A stretch of DNA of 64,000 nucleotides from a virus: the IMG/VR virus record IMGVR_UViG_3300031703_000599, positions 1-64,000 of that record, one strand, 5' to 3'. Positions 49,080-56,983 of this stretch are shown in pieces. The notes under the pieces are model-generated. The model did not search any database, was not told the DNA's origin, and saw only the letters and a list, made by a program, of their open reading frames with translations. How positions within the stretch are numbered: the stretch's first letter is position 1; the number at the start of each line of letters is the position of its first letter. Position numbers and translations under genes: made by a program.

Positions 49080-49478
49080 TTACACATTATCACTGATGCG
49101 CTTAAAGTTAGTTACATTTGCAACACGGAAGCTTCTCCATCCTAATGCAGTCGTGTCCCATACACTTACTACTTCTACATTAAGCTCGCGTACTTTCTTT
49201 GTCGATAACGCATCTTCTTTGATAACAACAGGAAGTAAGTTTTTGCTAAGAGTACAAGTCATAATACGCTTGTCTCCGTTTACTTTAGTAAAGCTAACTT
49301 CATATATACCAGTTGCCAGCTTAGTGCGATAGTCTTCGTGCTGTTCTTTTAATGCGTTGTGTAACGATTCTGCCTTAGTGCGATAGTCTTCGTGCTGTTC
49401 TTTTAATGCGTTGTGTAACGATTCTGCATCTTTGTTTGTACTTAATTTATCATCATTGTATACATTTAAATCAGTCAT
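49080..49478 (-). CDS. WYL_2/DUF2693-like SH3-fold protein with internal tandem repeat
   Basis: 132 residues. The C-terminal part YEVSFTKVNGDKRIMTCTL and SVWDTTALGWRSFRVANVT resembles the small SH3-like phage family DUF2693/WYL_2. The N-terminal third holds two exact copies of an 18-residue unit (AESLHNALKEQHEDYRTK). Function unknown; it may bind nucleic acid. Confidence 0.7.
   Translation of the reverse strand: MTDLNVYNDDKLSTNKDAESLHNALKEQHEDYRTKAESLHNALKEQHEDYRTKLATGIYEVSFTKVNGDKRIMTCTLSKNLLPVVIKEDALSTKKVRELNVEVVSVWDTTALGWRSFRVANVTNFKRISDNV
49320..49427 (-). repeat. 54-base exact tandem duplication inside a gene
   Basis: Copies 49320-49373 and 49374-49427 are identical. The length is a multiple of three, so the frame is kept and an 18-residue helical unit is doubled. 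The lack of divergence points to a recent event. Confidence 0.95.
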
Positions 49479-49494
49479 TGTATCTTCCTGTGTG

Positions 49495-50484
49495 TTATGA
49501 GCCGTAGGCTCTGTTTAAGTAATCTGCATGATCCTGCGCACGTTCGCTAATTTTAGGCATATCCCACTTACCGCAGAATTTCATAAAATGTACGCCAACT
49601 TGTGACTTAGGTTCTTTTTGCACCTCTGCAACAATAGCAGTATCTAGTGCGACTTTAATATCTGCAGGTTGTGCAGTTAAATCAATAAGCTCTAAATTGC
49701 GATGATAATCTTCTAGTACACGATGCTCGTCGCCATTGTGATCAGTCCAGCGTTGTAGCATAAAGTTATTCCAATTATATCCTTTTGTATTCTTATCAGC
49801 AAATGCTTCAAGCATACCAACCTTGTTTTTAGTGCCCTTCTTGCGAGCGCCTGGGCATGCACTAAAGATATTATCGCTTGTGTCGCCGCGGATGCATTTT
49901 TCAAATAACAACCATTCTGGGTCACCAAGCATCTTATCTTCTTTAGTTTTCTTATCCTTTACTGGCTTACCGTAGTCATCAAATATTCCATTGATAGTAA
50001 ACAACTGGCCGCTGATGCCATTATACTGTTGTACGTTTGGTGCCATTAGTTGATAAAAGTCGCTGTCGCTGCTTACAATACAATGCTTATCGTTTGGATG
50101 ATTTTGAATCCAACGTGCAATGAAATCATCTGCTTCGCATTGCTTATCTTGTAATACTGTACAGTTTGTACGTCGTTCAAAGAAGTCCTTTAGTTCATCA
50201 AATGCTTCCCAAAACATTTTATCTTCTTCTTGTTCTTGTACAGTTGATGCAGCTCTTGCAGCTGCTCTGTTAGCTTTGTAAGGAGTGTAGGTATCTTTGC
50301 GCCAGCTTCGGCCTTCTAAGCATAATACTATGTGAGATCCTTGCTGATTGCGCCAGACCTTATTGATGCTATTAAACATAATATGGAATGCCATGCCTAC
50401 TTTTGTGTGTGCGTCCGCACCTTTTTGAATTACATGTCTTGCACGGAAGAACATGTTTGCTGCGTCAACTAAAATATAAGTCAT
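49495..50484 (-). CDS. FEN-like 5'-3' exonuclease (T4 RNase H type)
   Basis: 329 residues. The PIN/FEN motifs are in order: VDAANMFFRAR, CLEGRSWRKDTYTPYKANR (basic arch), CEADDFIARW, SSDSDFYQLM and IRGDTSDNIFSACPG (H3TH). The family removes RNA primers and 5' flaps during replication. Length fits T4 rnh-like proteins (about 305) with a modest C-terminal extension. Confidence 0.9.
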   Translation of the reverse strand: MTYILVDAANMFFRARHVIQKGADAHTKVGMAFHIMFNSINKVWRNQQGSHIVLCLEGRSWRKDTYTPYKANRAAARAASTVQEQEEDKMFWEAFDELKDFFERRTNCTVLQDKQCEADDFIARWIQNHPNDKHCIVSSDSDFYQLMAPNVQQYNGISGQLFTINGIFDDYGKPVKDKKTKEDKMLGDPEWLLFEKCIRGDTSDNIFSACPGARKKGTKNKVGMLEAFADKNTKGYNWNNFMLQRWTDHNGDEHRVLEDYHRNLELIDLTAQPADIKVALDTAIVAEVQKEPKSQVGVHFMKFCGKWDMPKISERAQDHADYLNRAYGS

Positions 50485-50515
50485 ACATTTACTCTTTTGC
50501 TATTAATATAAAACT

Positions 50516-50544
50516 AGTATAACATAAAATGCTATACTAGTCAA
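50516..50544 (-). promoter_or_regulatory. promoter for the exonuclease gene
   Basis: Minus-strand TTGACT (50539-50544), 17-base spacer, TATACT (50516-50521), 32 bases before the ATG at 50484. Confidence 0.75.
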
Positions 50545-50551
50545 GTTATAA

Positions 50552-50821
50552 TTACTCTACTAGATCTTGTGAAATCTGGCCGCATAGTGTAGTAAACCAC
50601 AAGTCAACAATTTCTTCTTCATTGTCGCCCGTGTATCCTGCTTCTAGTAATTGACGTACAAACAATTGGTTCCACTCGAGTTCAAAGTATCCATCGCTTG
50701 GATTCTCTTGGTCGAAGTTAAAATTTAATACATTAACAAATGGTTCGCCACGTGCTGTAGCTTTGTCCTTTTCACTTACCTTTTCTTTTCGTGTAAATAA
50801 CTTCTTTATTCTACTAAACAT
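50552..50821 (-). CDS. hypothetical acidic protein
   Basis: 89 residues from the ATG at 50821, which overlaps the metK stop by one base. A basic start (MFSRIKKLFTRKEK) then an acidic body (GYTGDNEEEIVDLWF). Unrecognised; probably co-translated with metK. Confidence 0.6.
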   Translation of the reverse strand: MFSRIKKLFTRKEKVSEKDKATARGEPFVNVLNFNFDQENPSDGYFELEWNQLFVRQLLEAGYTGDNEEEIVDLWFTTLCGQISQDLVE

Positions 50822-51909
50822 TAAATTCCCCATCCAATCTTTTCCCATGGAACATCTTTGTTGCCAAAGTGTCCATACGTACAATGTGTACTGTATTCAT
50901 GGAAGTTAAATAAGTCAAATCTATCAATTATGCCTTTAGGTGTTAGGTCAATGTTTTTACGGATAAACGCCTCTATGCTTTTACTGTATCCATTTGATTC
51001 AACATAGATACTAGTAGGCTCTTTAATGCCGATTGCATAGCTTAACTGTATGTTACACCAATCTGCCATGTTGTCTGCTACTATGTTCTTTGCTAACCAA
51101 CGTGCCATATACGCTGCACTACGATCTACTTTCGTAGGGTCTTTTCCAGAAAAAGCGCCACCGCCGTGAGGGGCATAACCACCGTAAGTATCAACGATGA
51201 TCTTGCGGCCAGTAAGTCCAGAGTCGCCATCAGGCCCACCAATAACAAAGTTACCAGTAGGATTAAGATGCCATATTGTTTTATCATCTACTAAATCTCC
51301 TAATACTTCCATTGCTGCTTCGCGACATAATTGCTGTGCAGCTTCCATGTTGCCTTCTGTGTGTTGTGTACTAACAACAACTTGATCTATACGCTTAACC
51401 ACTCCACCTGCGTACTCTACACTAATTTGCGACTTAGCGTCTGGTCCAAGTACTGTACCACGCTTTGTTTTTAAGTGCTTTAATACTTCGTGTGCATAGT
51501 AAATAGGTGCTGGTAAATAAGCATCATTGTCGTTACATGCGTAACCAAACATAATACCTTGATCGCCTGCTCCAAAATCATCTGTGCCTAATGCAATATC
51601 AGCGCTCTGTGAATGAATCTCATTGTAGATTTTTAATTTATCCCAATGGAATCCATCTTGCTCGTATCCAATTTCTTTAACTTTAGCGCGGATAATTGCT
51701 TCAACTTCATCTCTTGACACGTTGAAGTTTTTTACTTCGCCTGCTACCGTTACGTGGTTAGTAGTTACAAGAGTTTCAACAGCAACACGAGTAGTTTCAT
51801 CGCCTGCTTTAAATCCAGCATCCACTAGTGCGTCACTAATTTGATCAGCAATTTTATCTGGATGTCCGTCTGAAACACTCTCGCTTGTAAAAATGTAATT
51901 CTGGTTCAT
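50821..51909 (-). CDS. metK: S-adenosylmethionine synthetase
   Basis: 362 residues (bacterial enzymes about 384). The motifs are intact: FTSESVSDGHPDKIADQ (ATP site), FGAGDQGIMFGYA, GPDGDSGLTGRK, and GGGAFSGKDPTKVDRSAAY (P-loop). It makes SAM from methionine and ATP. The slightly shorter length comes from loops, and no catalytic segment is lost. It would supply SAM for the radical SAM enzymes and the methyltransferase next to it. Confidence 0.97.
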   Translation of the reverse strand: MNQNYIFTSESVSDGHPDKIADQISDALVDAGFKAGDETTRVAVETLVTTNHVTVAGEVKNFNVSRDEVEAIIRAKVKEIGYEQDGFHWDKLKIYNEIHSQSADIALGTDDFGAGDQGIMFGYACNDNDAYLPAPIYYAHEVLKHLKTKRGTVLGPDAKSQISVEYAGGVVKRIDQVVVSTQHTEGNMEAAQQLCREAAMEVLGDLVDDKTIWHLNPTGNFVIGGPDGDSGLTGRKIIVDTYGGYAPHGGGAFSGKDPTKVDRSAAYMARWLAKNIVADNMADWCNIQLSYAIGIKEPTSIYVESNGYSKSIEAFIRKNIDLTPKGIIDRFDLFNFHEYSTHCTYGHFGNKDVPWEKIGWGI

Positions 51910-51933
51910 ATTATGTTTCCTTTAATTTATTAT

Positions 51934-53040
51934 CTATTTAGAAAAGACGTATACGCCTTCCCATTTTTCTCTTCCTGCAAGCTTGTCGTTGCCTGCGCCT
52001 GGTCTTGTGTTAAGCATCATTTTAATTGTATCTACATGCTTGAACCCAAGTTGTTCTGCTGTTGCTATCCATTTGTCAACTACTTTAAACTCTTCCTTTG
52101 TAGTTTTGTAGTCTGCAATATTAGTAGCAAATATTCCATCTTTGTTAAGACCATTGTAAATCTTTTTCATGGTTGGAACAGTGTATCCTTCGTACCATTC
52201 ATCTAATGTATTAAATTGTACCATACACTGTGTAGGTTCATCACTGTACTTTTCTAAGTTAAAGTAAGGTGGGCTACTAAATGCACAATCTATGTCTTCT
52301 GGTTGAAAGTCTTGACTTGTTTCACAGTACAATTCTGCCTTTTTGCCTAGCAGTTCGTTCATGTATTCTAAATACTTAAAAGTTTCGGTGTTTGGATCTG
52401 TGCCTATGTATTTATACCCCATGTTGCTGCTACTTATACCTAATAGCCTGCCGCCATATCCACAACTGTAATCGTACACGCGGCCCCACATTACTGGACA
52501 CAATCGTTCTACTATAGCACGTGCATTTTGTGCTTTAAAGTTAGTAACATTTTCTCCTGTTACTAGTTCTAAACTCCTACGCATTGCTGTTGGGTAGACT
52601 AATCCATTGCCTTTGCGGAATTCAAAACAAATACGTATTGCTCGTTTCAGTTTAGCATCATCATAAAACCTATCCTTTAAACTGTTTGATCCTCTACCCT
52701 TTGGTTCTGCTGTTTGCATATTGGTAAAGATAAAACGATTTATTGTTTGTCCTGCATTGTTGCCCAGGCCTACTTTGTTGTTGTCGACATTGTTATAATT
52801 GGTTTTACGAAACTTGCGAATAGCATCATGCAGTCCTTGTTCAGTATAGTATATAATAGGTACGATGCCGCGGGTCCTGTACAGATTAAACACTGCATCA
52901 ATTGTGCCTGCTGGATCCTTGTCGTATGTGTCATTTGTATGCTTGTCAAACTCTGCATACAAATCTTCATATCCAGTAAATTCATCTGCAAAGATATATT
53001 CAGGTTGTATATTCCAGAACTTATGTATTGTATCTATCAT
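51934..53040 (-). CDS. SAM-dependent N-type DNA methyltransferase-like protein
   Basis: 368 residues. Motif I-like DYSCGYGGRLLG near residue 195, YIGTDPN, and motif IV CAFSSPPYFNLE with the [DNS]PPY signature of N6-adenine/N4-cytosine methyltransferases. The N-terminal 180 residues are unusual and may recognise the target. No restriction gene adjoins it, so self-protection of phage DNA is likely (inference). Confidence 0.78.
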   Translation of the reverse strand: MIDTIHKFWNIQPEYIFADEFTGYEDLYAEFDKHTNDTYDKDPAGTIDAVFNLYRTRGIVPIIYYTEQGLHDAIRKFRKTNYNNVDNNKVGLGNNAGQTINRFIFTNMQTAEPKGRGSNSLKDRFYDDAKLKRAIRICFEFRKGNGLVYPTAMRRSLELVTGENVTNFKAQNARAIVERLCPVMWGRVYDYSCGYGGRLLGISSSNMGYKYIGTDPNTETFKYLEYMNELLGKKAELYCETSQDFQPEDIDCAFSSPPYFNLEKYSDEPTQCMVQFNTLDEWYEGYTVPTMKKIYNGLNKDGIFATNIADYKTTKEEFKVVDKWIATAEQLGFKHVDTIKMMLNTRPGAGNDKLAGREKWEGVYVFSK

Positions 53041-53050
53041 GTATTTCTAG

Positions 53051-53155
53051 CTACAGTCCTTTTCTTCTCAATTGATCATCTAAATCTAAAATAGGAGAAT
53101 TCATTGCTCGTTTATGTGCTGGATTCTCATACTCATCTTTATGTACCCCAGGCAT
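53051..53155 (-). CDS. small hypothetical protein
   Basis: 34 residues from ATG 53155 (MPGVHKDEYENPAHKRAMNS); an in-frame ATG at 53233 would give 60 residues but overlap the QueE gene by 95 bases. The longer open frame to 53557 is an overlap artefact. Acidic and basic residues are mixed, and the C-terminus is DDQLRRKGL. Confidence 0.4.
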   Translation of the reverse strand: MPGVHKDEYENPAHKRAMNSPILDLDDQLRRKGL

Positions 53156-54035
53156 TTCCGAATAAGCTGATGTGTAGTCTAGGGGTGAATCTCCATCCTT
53201 TTTCCATGCAGATGTTAGCGACTTCTTGAACATTGAGATTATACTCTTCCGAACGTCCTCCCATTGGCATAAGATATACTGGACACTCGATTCCGGCATC
53301 ACGATACGCTTGAACAGCCCTGCCAGCTTCATCAATATCTGCACGATCAGCAACAACAAATTTAAAATACAAGTTACTACCGTTAACGTCGGAATACCCA
53401 CGAGCAACACTAGGCTTAATAGCATCCTCCCAAGATTCTCCGCTAGAGGAGAGCTTAGGCGAACAACTCCATGTGACTGTAATGCTGTTATTGTTACTGA
53501 GATAATTAACGAAGTCACTATGAAGAGACTGAGTAGTGTTTGTTTCAAATGTGACATTTTTTAAATCCTGCATCCGTGGGTGATCAAACAGCTCTACGTA
53601 TAGTCGTTGCCAAGCAAGCAAAGGTTCGCCACCGGTTAAAATTAAATGGACATCTTGTCCATTTTCCATTGTCCACTTACCTTCTGGTGTAAGCGATAAT
53701 AAGTGTTCTACTACTTCATCGACTTCTGCTTGTCTATTAAATTCTTTAAACTCAGGATATATGCTTGCGTAGGTATCACATCCAGTATGAATAATAGGCA
53801 AGTCTTCAAACACCTTTGTAGTCTCATGTACTTTTGCATCAATTAATGCTAATACTTCTTCGTTGTAGCGTTGACCATTTGCATGCTTCTCTGCACGGCT
53901 AGGTTCGTTCTTGCCTAGTCCAAAGTTCATGCATCGAAAATTACAACCGAATGTACGCAAGAATACACTAGGTACTCCTACATATTTGCCTTCGCCTTGT
54001 ACGCTATAAAATGCTTCGCTATATCGTAGTTTCAT
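53139..54035 (-). CDS. QueE-like 7-carboxy-7-deazaguanine synthase, altered Cys motif
   Basis: 298 residues. SEAFYSVQGEGKYVG and PSVFLRTFGCNFRC are the QueE start, and HLILTGGEPLL the GGEP motif; the end (FTPRLHISLFGNAWGT) is QueE-like. The radical-SAM motif reads CNFRCMNF, so the third Cys is replaced. A later Cys in IIHTGCDTYAS, inside an insert of about 50 residues, may be the third cluster ligand. Fits phage 7-deazaguanine DNA modification with FolE at 61621 (inference). Confidence 0.85.
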   Translation of the reverse strand: MKLRYSEAFYSVQGEGKYVGVPSVFLRTFGCNFRCMNFGLGKNEPSRAEKHANGQRYNEEVLALIDAKVHETTKVFEDLPIIHTGCDTYASIYPEFKEFNRQAEVDEVVEHLLSLTPEGKWTMENGQDVHLILTGGEPLLAWQRLYVELFDHPRMQDLKNVTFETNTTQSLHSDFVNYLSNNNSITVTWSCSPKLSSSGESWEDAIKPSVARGYSDVNGSNLYFKFVVADRADIDEAGRAVQAYRDAGIECPVYLMPMGGRSEEYNLNVQEVANICMEKGWRFTPRLHISLFGNAWGT

Positions 54036-54070
54036 TTACTATACCCTTTTAATACATTACATATTAGTTA

Positions 54071-54099
54071 ATTATACTTTAAAACTTTGTGTTTGTCAA
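54071..54099 (-). promoter_or_regulatory. promoter for the QueE operon
   Basis: Minus-strand TTGACA (54094-54099), 17-base spacer, TATAAT (54071-54076), then TAACTAATATG. Confidence 0.85.
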
Positions 54100-54112
54100 C
54101 TAAAAAAACAAC

Positions 54113-54472
54113 TTATGTGATTAAATTGCTCCATTTCTTTAGCTTATTCTTTTTTACATATACACGTTCGTGTAATTCTTCGCTTGTTACTAGCCCATGT
54201 TCTGTCATTAGATCAATCATGCATAGCACATCGCCTGCTTCTTCTACTAATTTTGTATGCCAGTTGCTATCAATTTGATCAGCTGAATCATACTTTCGCA
54301 TCACCTTCATTGCTACTTGTGTAAGCTCACCGCATTCTTCTGCTGTAATGACCATAAGTTGTTGTAGCGCATTAATAGGACTTTCTAATTTATTATTTTC
54401 GTTTAATGTTTTTGCTAATTCGGCGGCCGATTTAATGCATGCAGAAAAAGCGTCATCTTTTAGTTTAGTCAT
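54113..54472 (-). CDS. MazG-like nucleotide pyrophosphohydrolase
   Basis: 119 residues from ATG 54472 (ATGA overlap with the upstream gene). VITAEECGELTQVAMK and KLVEEAGDVLCMIDLM give the EExxE...ExxD metal-binding pair of MazG-type all-alpha NTP pyrophosphatases. Such phage enzymes hydrolyse (d)NTPs or lower ppGpp effects. Confidence 0.85.
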   Translation of the reverse strand: MTKLKDDAFSACIKSAAELAKTLNENNKLESPINALQQLMVITAEECGELTQVAMKVMRKYDSADQIDSNWHTKLVEEAGDVLCMIDLMTEHGLVTSEELHERVYVKKNKLKKWSNLIT

Positions 54473-54561
54473 TTGATAATCCAATCCATTGTTAGCCAGT
54501 CAGTATCTTCTGGCATCATTTCAACTTTGTCGCCGTGAAGTTCTTGTACGTCCACTACCAT
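54469..54561 (-). CDS. very small protein, 30 aa
   Basis: MVVDVQELHGDKVEMMPEDT followed by DWLTMDWIIK. It starts behind AGGAGAATG and ends in an ATGA overlap with the MazG gene. Unrecognised. Confidence 0.45.
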   Translation of the reverse strand: MVVDVQELHGDKVEMMPEDTDWLTMDWIIK

Positions 54562-54570
54562 GTCATTCTC

Positions 54571-54780
54571 CTAGTGTAATATTCTATTTGCTGTTAGTGT
54601 AGCAGATGCTTTGTCACCATATAGTGTGGCTAACATCATTAAAATAGCGTCTGGTAATTGGTCCCAATCTTCAATATCATATGGTGCATAGATACCTTGA
54701 AACGTTCCTTCTGTGTCGACTACTATTGCAAACTCATTATCTTCTAGTGTTTCTTTGTCCCAAGATTCATTGTCTGTCAT
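54571..54780 (-). CDS. hypothetical protein
   Basis: 69 residues from ATG 54780, behind AAGGAAATACA; a longer frame to 54822 would run into the promoter region. Acidic, with an LPDAILMMLATLYGD helix. Unrecognised. Confidence 0.6.
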   Translation of the reverse strand: MTDNESWDKETLEDNEFAIVVDTEGTFQGIYAPYDIEDWDQLPDAILMMLATLYGDKASATLTANRILH

Positions 54781-54810
54781 TGTATTTCCTTGTCTGTCAT
54801 TCATATCTAT

Positions 54811-54839
54811 ATTATAGTACATATACTGATAAATGTCAA
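54811..54839 (-). promoter_or_regulatory. promoter upstream of 54571
   Basis: Minus-strand TTGACA (54834-54839), 17-base spacer, TATAAT (54811-54816). It supports the start at 54780 rather than 54822 for the gene it precedes. Confidence 0.85.
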
Positions 54840-54846
54840 GCTATTA

Positions 54847-55791
54847 CTACAACTGCTTCTGTTCAAACAAACTGCTAACGCTTTCTTCGTTGCTAACGCG
54901 ACGAATAGCTTCGCCAAACATTGTTGCTACACTTACAACACGTGTCTTTACGTGATTTGCTGGACATTTAAACATGATACTATCTGTTATCACTAGTTCA
55001 GTTAAGCAACTGTCTTCCACTCGTTGACACGCTTTACCCGTCAGTACGCCGTGTGTTATGTACGCCCTTACACTAAGTGCGCCCGCGTCCATAATAGCTT
55101 GTGCCGCGTTACAGAGCGTCCCACCGCTGTCGATAATGTCATCTACTAAGATGGCATGTTGTCCTTTAACTTCGCCAATTAGTCCCATTACTTCGCTTTC
55201 ACCTGCACGTGGTCGCCTCTTGTCAACAATAGCAATGTCACCGCCGAACATGTCTGCGAACTTACGTGCGCGTACTGTGCCGCCTGCGTCTGGGCTTACA
55301 AACACTGTGCCTGCTGTAGTGTCTACGTTATACTTAATGTCTTTAGCAAAGGCAATGCGCGATGTTAAATCATCAACTGGAATGTCAAAGAAACCTTGTA
55401 TTTGTCCTGCGTGTAAGTCCATTGTAAGCACTCGATGTGCGCCTGCTGTTGTTAGTAAGTCTGCAACTAACTTCGCTGTAATAGGTGTACGTGATGCGCT
55501 CTTACGGTCTTGTCGTGCATACCCAAAGTACGGAATAACTGCTGTGATACGGCTTGCACTGCTGCGTTTAGCTGCATCAATCATAATTAGAAGTTCCATT
55601 AGATTATCATTTACAGGAGTACTAGTGCTTTGAACAATAAACACATCTTCGCCTCGGATGTTCTCGTTAAATTCTACACTCGATTCGCCATCTGCGAATG
55701 TTTTAATTGTAGCTGGTACCAGTGTTGCAAAACATCTATCTGCAATTAAATTGGCCATTTCTATATTGCTGTTACCTGTGATAATCTTCAT
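54847..55791 (-). CDS. prs: ribose-phosphate pyrophosphokinase (PRPP synthetase)
   Basis: 314 residues from ATG 55791 behind AAGGAAATAAGC (the open frame to 55827 overlaps the upstream gene). Length equals the bacterial enzyme (about 315). [49 protein letters not shown] and [11 protein letters not shown] (PRPP loop) are intact. It makes PRPP from ribose-5-phosphate and ATP and would feed nucleotide and PRTase reactions such as that at 60846. Confidence 0.97.
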   Translation of the reverse strand: MKIITGNSNIEMANLIADRCFATLVPATIKTFADGESSVEFNENIRGEDVFIVQSTSTPVNDNLMELLIMIDAAKRSSASRITAVIPYFGYARQDRKSASRTPITAKLVADLLTTAGAHRVLTMDLHAGQIQGFFDIPVDDLTSRIAFAKDIKYNVDTTAGTVFVSPDAGGTVRARKFADMFGGDIAIVDKRRPRAGESEVMGLIGEVKGQHAILVDDIIDSGGTLCNAAQAIMDAGALSVRAYITHGVLTGKACQRVEDSCLTELVITDSIMFKCPANHVKTRVVSVATMFGEAIRRVSNEESVSSLFEQKQL

Positions 55792-55807
55792 GCTTATTTC
55801 CTTTTTA

Positions 55808-56113
55808 TTATGTTGCAAGTTTTTCAAGAAACTGTCGTTGTTCCCATGTTTTATGCTGTTCTATATTCATTGATGCTACTACAACATACCGTGTGCGCAT
55901 CGTAGCGGCTTCCTTGTGACTGTGTATACTTAATGCCATTCCGTTATCTATAAAGAACTCACTGTCTGGGTTTTTGAGAAACTCTATCATAATAGCACGA
56001 TTGGAATAAAACTTATCAGCGTAGCCTTTGTATTGGCGATCTCTGAATTCGTCTGCTTGTACCTCAAACGTCCATATTTTGTACTGTTTTACAATCTGGG
56101 TCTGGTGATTCAT
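55808..56113 (-). CDS. hypothetical protein
   Basis: 101 residues, soluble ([20 protein letters not shown]). Ends [12 protein letters not shown], similar to the EQQKFLDKLSED end of the 60403 protein. Unrecognised. Confidence 0.6.
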   Translation of the reverse strand: MNHQTQIVKQYKIWTFEVQADEFRDRQYKGYADKFYSNRAIMIEFLKNPDSEFFIDNGMALSIHSHKEAATMRTRYVVVASMNIEQHKTWEQRQFLEKLAT

Positions 56114-56243
56114 ATCATTTTCTCTTACATATTAGTTGTAGGAAGTGCTAGTTAACCAAGGTACAACACACTTCCACTAGCAGGTGTGTGAGGGGTTGTA
56201 ATCCAAGCGACAGCGGAAAAGAGCCACCTCCTAGATTATTAAA
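56114..56243. other. 130-base intergenic region with competing helices
   Basis: GGAAGTG (near 56142) can pair with CACTTCC, while the overlapping TGCTAGT can instead pair with ACTAGCA; ACACAC/GTGTGT is a third option. The stems exclude each other, as in a leader that switches. It lies between the zinc-finger gene and 55808. No known riboswitch recognised. Confidence 0.35.
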
Positions 56244-56423
56244 TTATAAAGATTCGTTGTCGGTTTCTTGTGTAGCTAACCATTCAAGAAACGCTGGAAT
56301 CTTTTCACATTTGTCTTCGTGTTCAGCTAACATGTCTTCTGTGTATAGCTTATTACATGCTACACATTCGTATATATCATTTTCTTTGTATACACGATGG
56401 CGTGGTGTTAGCTCTAACGACAT
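56244..56423 (-). CDS. small zinc-finger protein, 59 aa
   Basis: DIYECVACNKLYTEDMLAEH then EDKCEK gives a CxxC...HxxxxC zinc site, like a short C2HC finger. It overlaps the thymidine kinase stop by one base. Confidence 0.6.
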   Translation of the reverse strand: MSLELTPRHRVYKENDIYECVACNKLYTEDMLAEHEDKCEKIPAFLEWLATQETDNESL

Positions 56424-56980
56424 TATTTTCTATCCCAGTGTGCGTGACATCTAGGTTCGTATGTATCAGCGCCGCCAACATTAACTCGTCCACCTGCCTT
56501 TCTCAATCGTTGTGTCTTTCCTGCTGTATTTCCGCAAACGCTGCAAAATGATGTAATTTTATAAACACTATCTGCTAACGCGAGCATACGTGCTGTGGTA
56601 TCAAATGGTACACCGCGACTGTCTTGATCAAGCCCTGCGCATACAAAGTTAACACCTTGTCTTAATCCCTCTTCTACAAACCATAATGTTTCTTTTGAAT
56701 CAAAGAACTGAACTTCGTCAATGAATACAGTATGAAAATTGTATGGCTTAATTGTGTAGTTGTCTTTAACTAATTCTAAATCAATTACTGCTACTGCATC
56801 ATGCCTTAATTGATTGTGTGTTACTATACTGTTTGCATCATATCGGTCGTCCACTATTGGTTTAAGTACCAATGCTTTACTTCCTCCATGTTCTAAAAAA
56901 AGCAGTCGCTTTAATAGCTCACTGCTTTTTCCTGCAAACATTGGGCCAGCAATGACCTCAAGTTTACCTCTTGTGTACAT
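56423..56980 (-). CDS. tdk: thymidine kinase
   Basis: 185 residues, normal for type II thymidine kinase. Walker A GPMFAGKSSELL, FIDEVQFFD (Walker B), a lasso region with SFCSVCGNTAG and a terminal CHAHW completing the zinc site. It phosphorylates thymidine for phage DNA synthesis. Confidence 0.96.
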   Translation of the reverse strand: MYTRGKLEVIAGPMFAGKSSELLKRLLFLEHGGSKALVLKPIVDDRYDANSIVTHNQLRHDAVAVIDLELVKDNYTIKPYNFHTVFIDEVQFFDSKETLWFVEEGLRQGVNFVCAGLDQDSRGVPFDTTARMLALADSVYKITSFCSVCGNTAGKTQRLRKAGGRVNVGGADTYEPRCHAHWDRK

Positions 56981-56983
56981 TAA

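Noticed and set aside
49320-49427. Satellite or attachment-site repeat
   Set aside because: The tandem copies lie in frame inside one gene and have no associated integrase; simple tandem duplication explains them.
53051-53557. 168-residue open frame on the minus strand
   Set aside because: It overlaps the well-supported QueE gene for over 400 bases in another frame. Only its last 34-60 codons, beyond the QueE stop, are kept as a small gene.
55058-55633. 191-residue plus-strand open frame
   Set aside because: Antisense to the PRPP synthetase coding sequence, whose motifs are complete; no protein-like pattern of its own.
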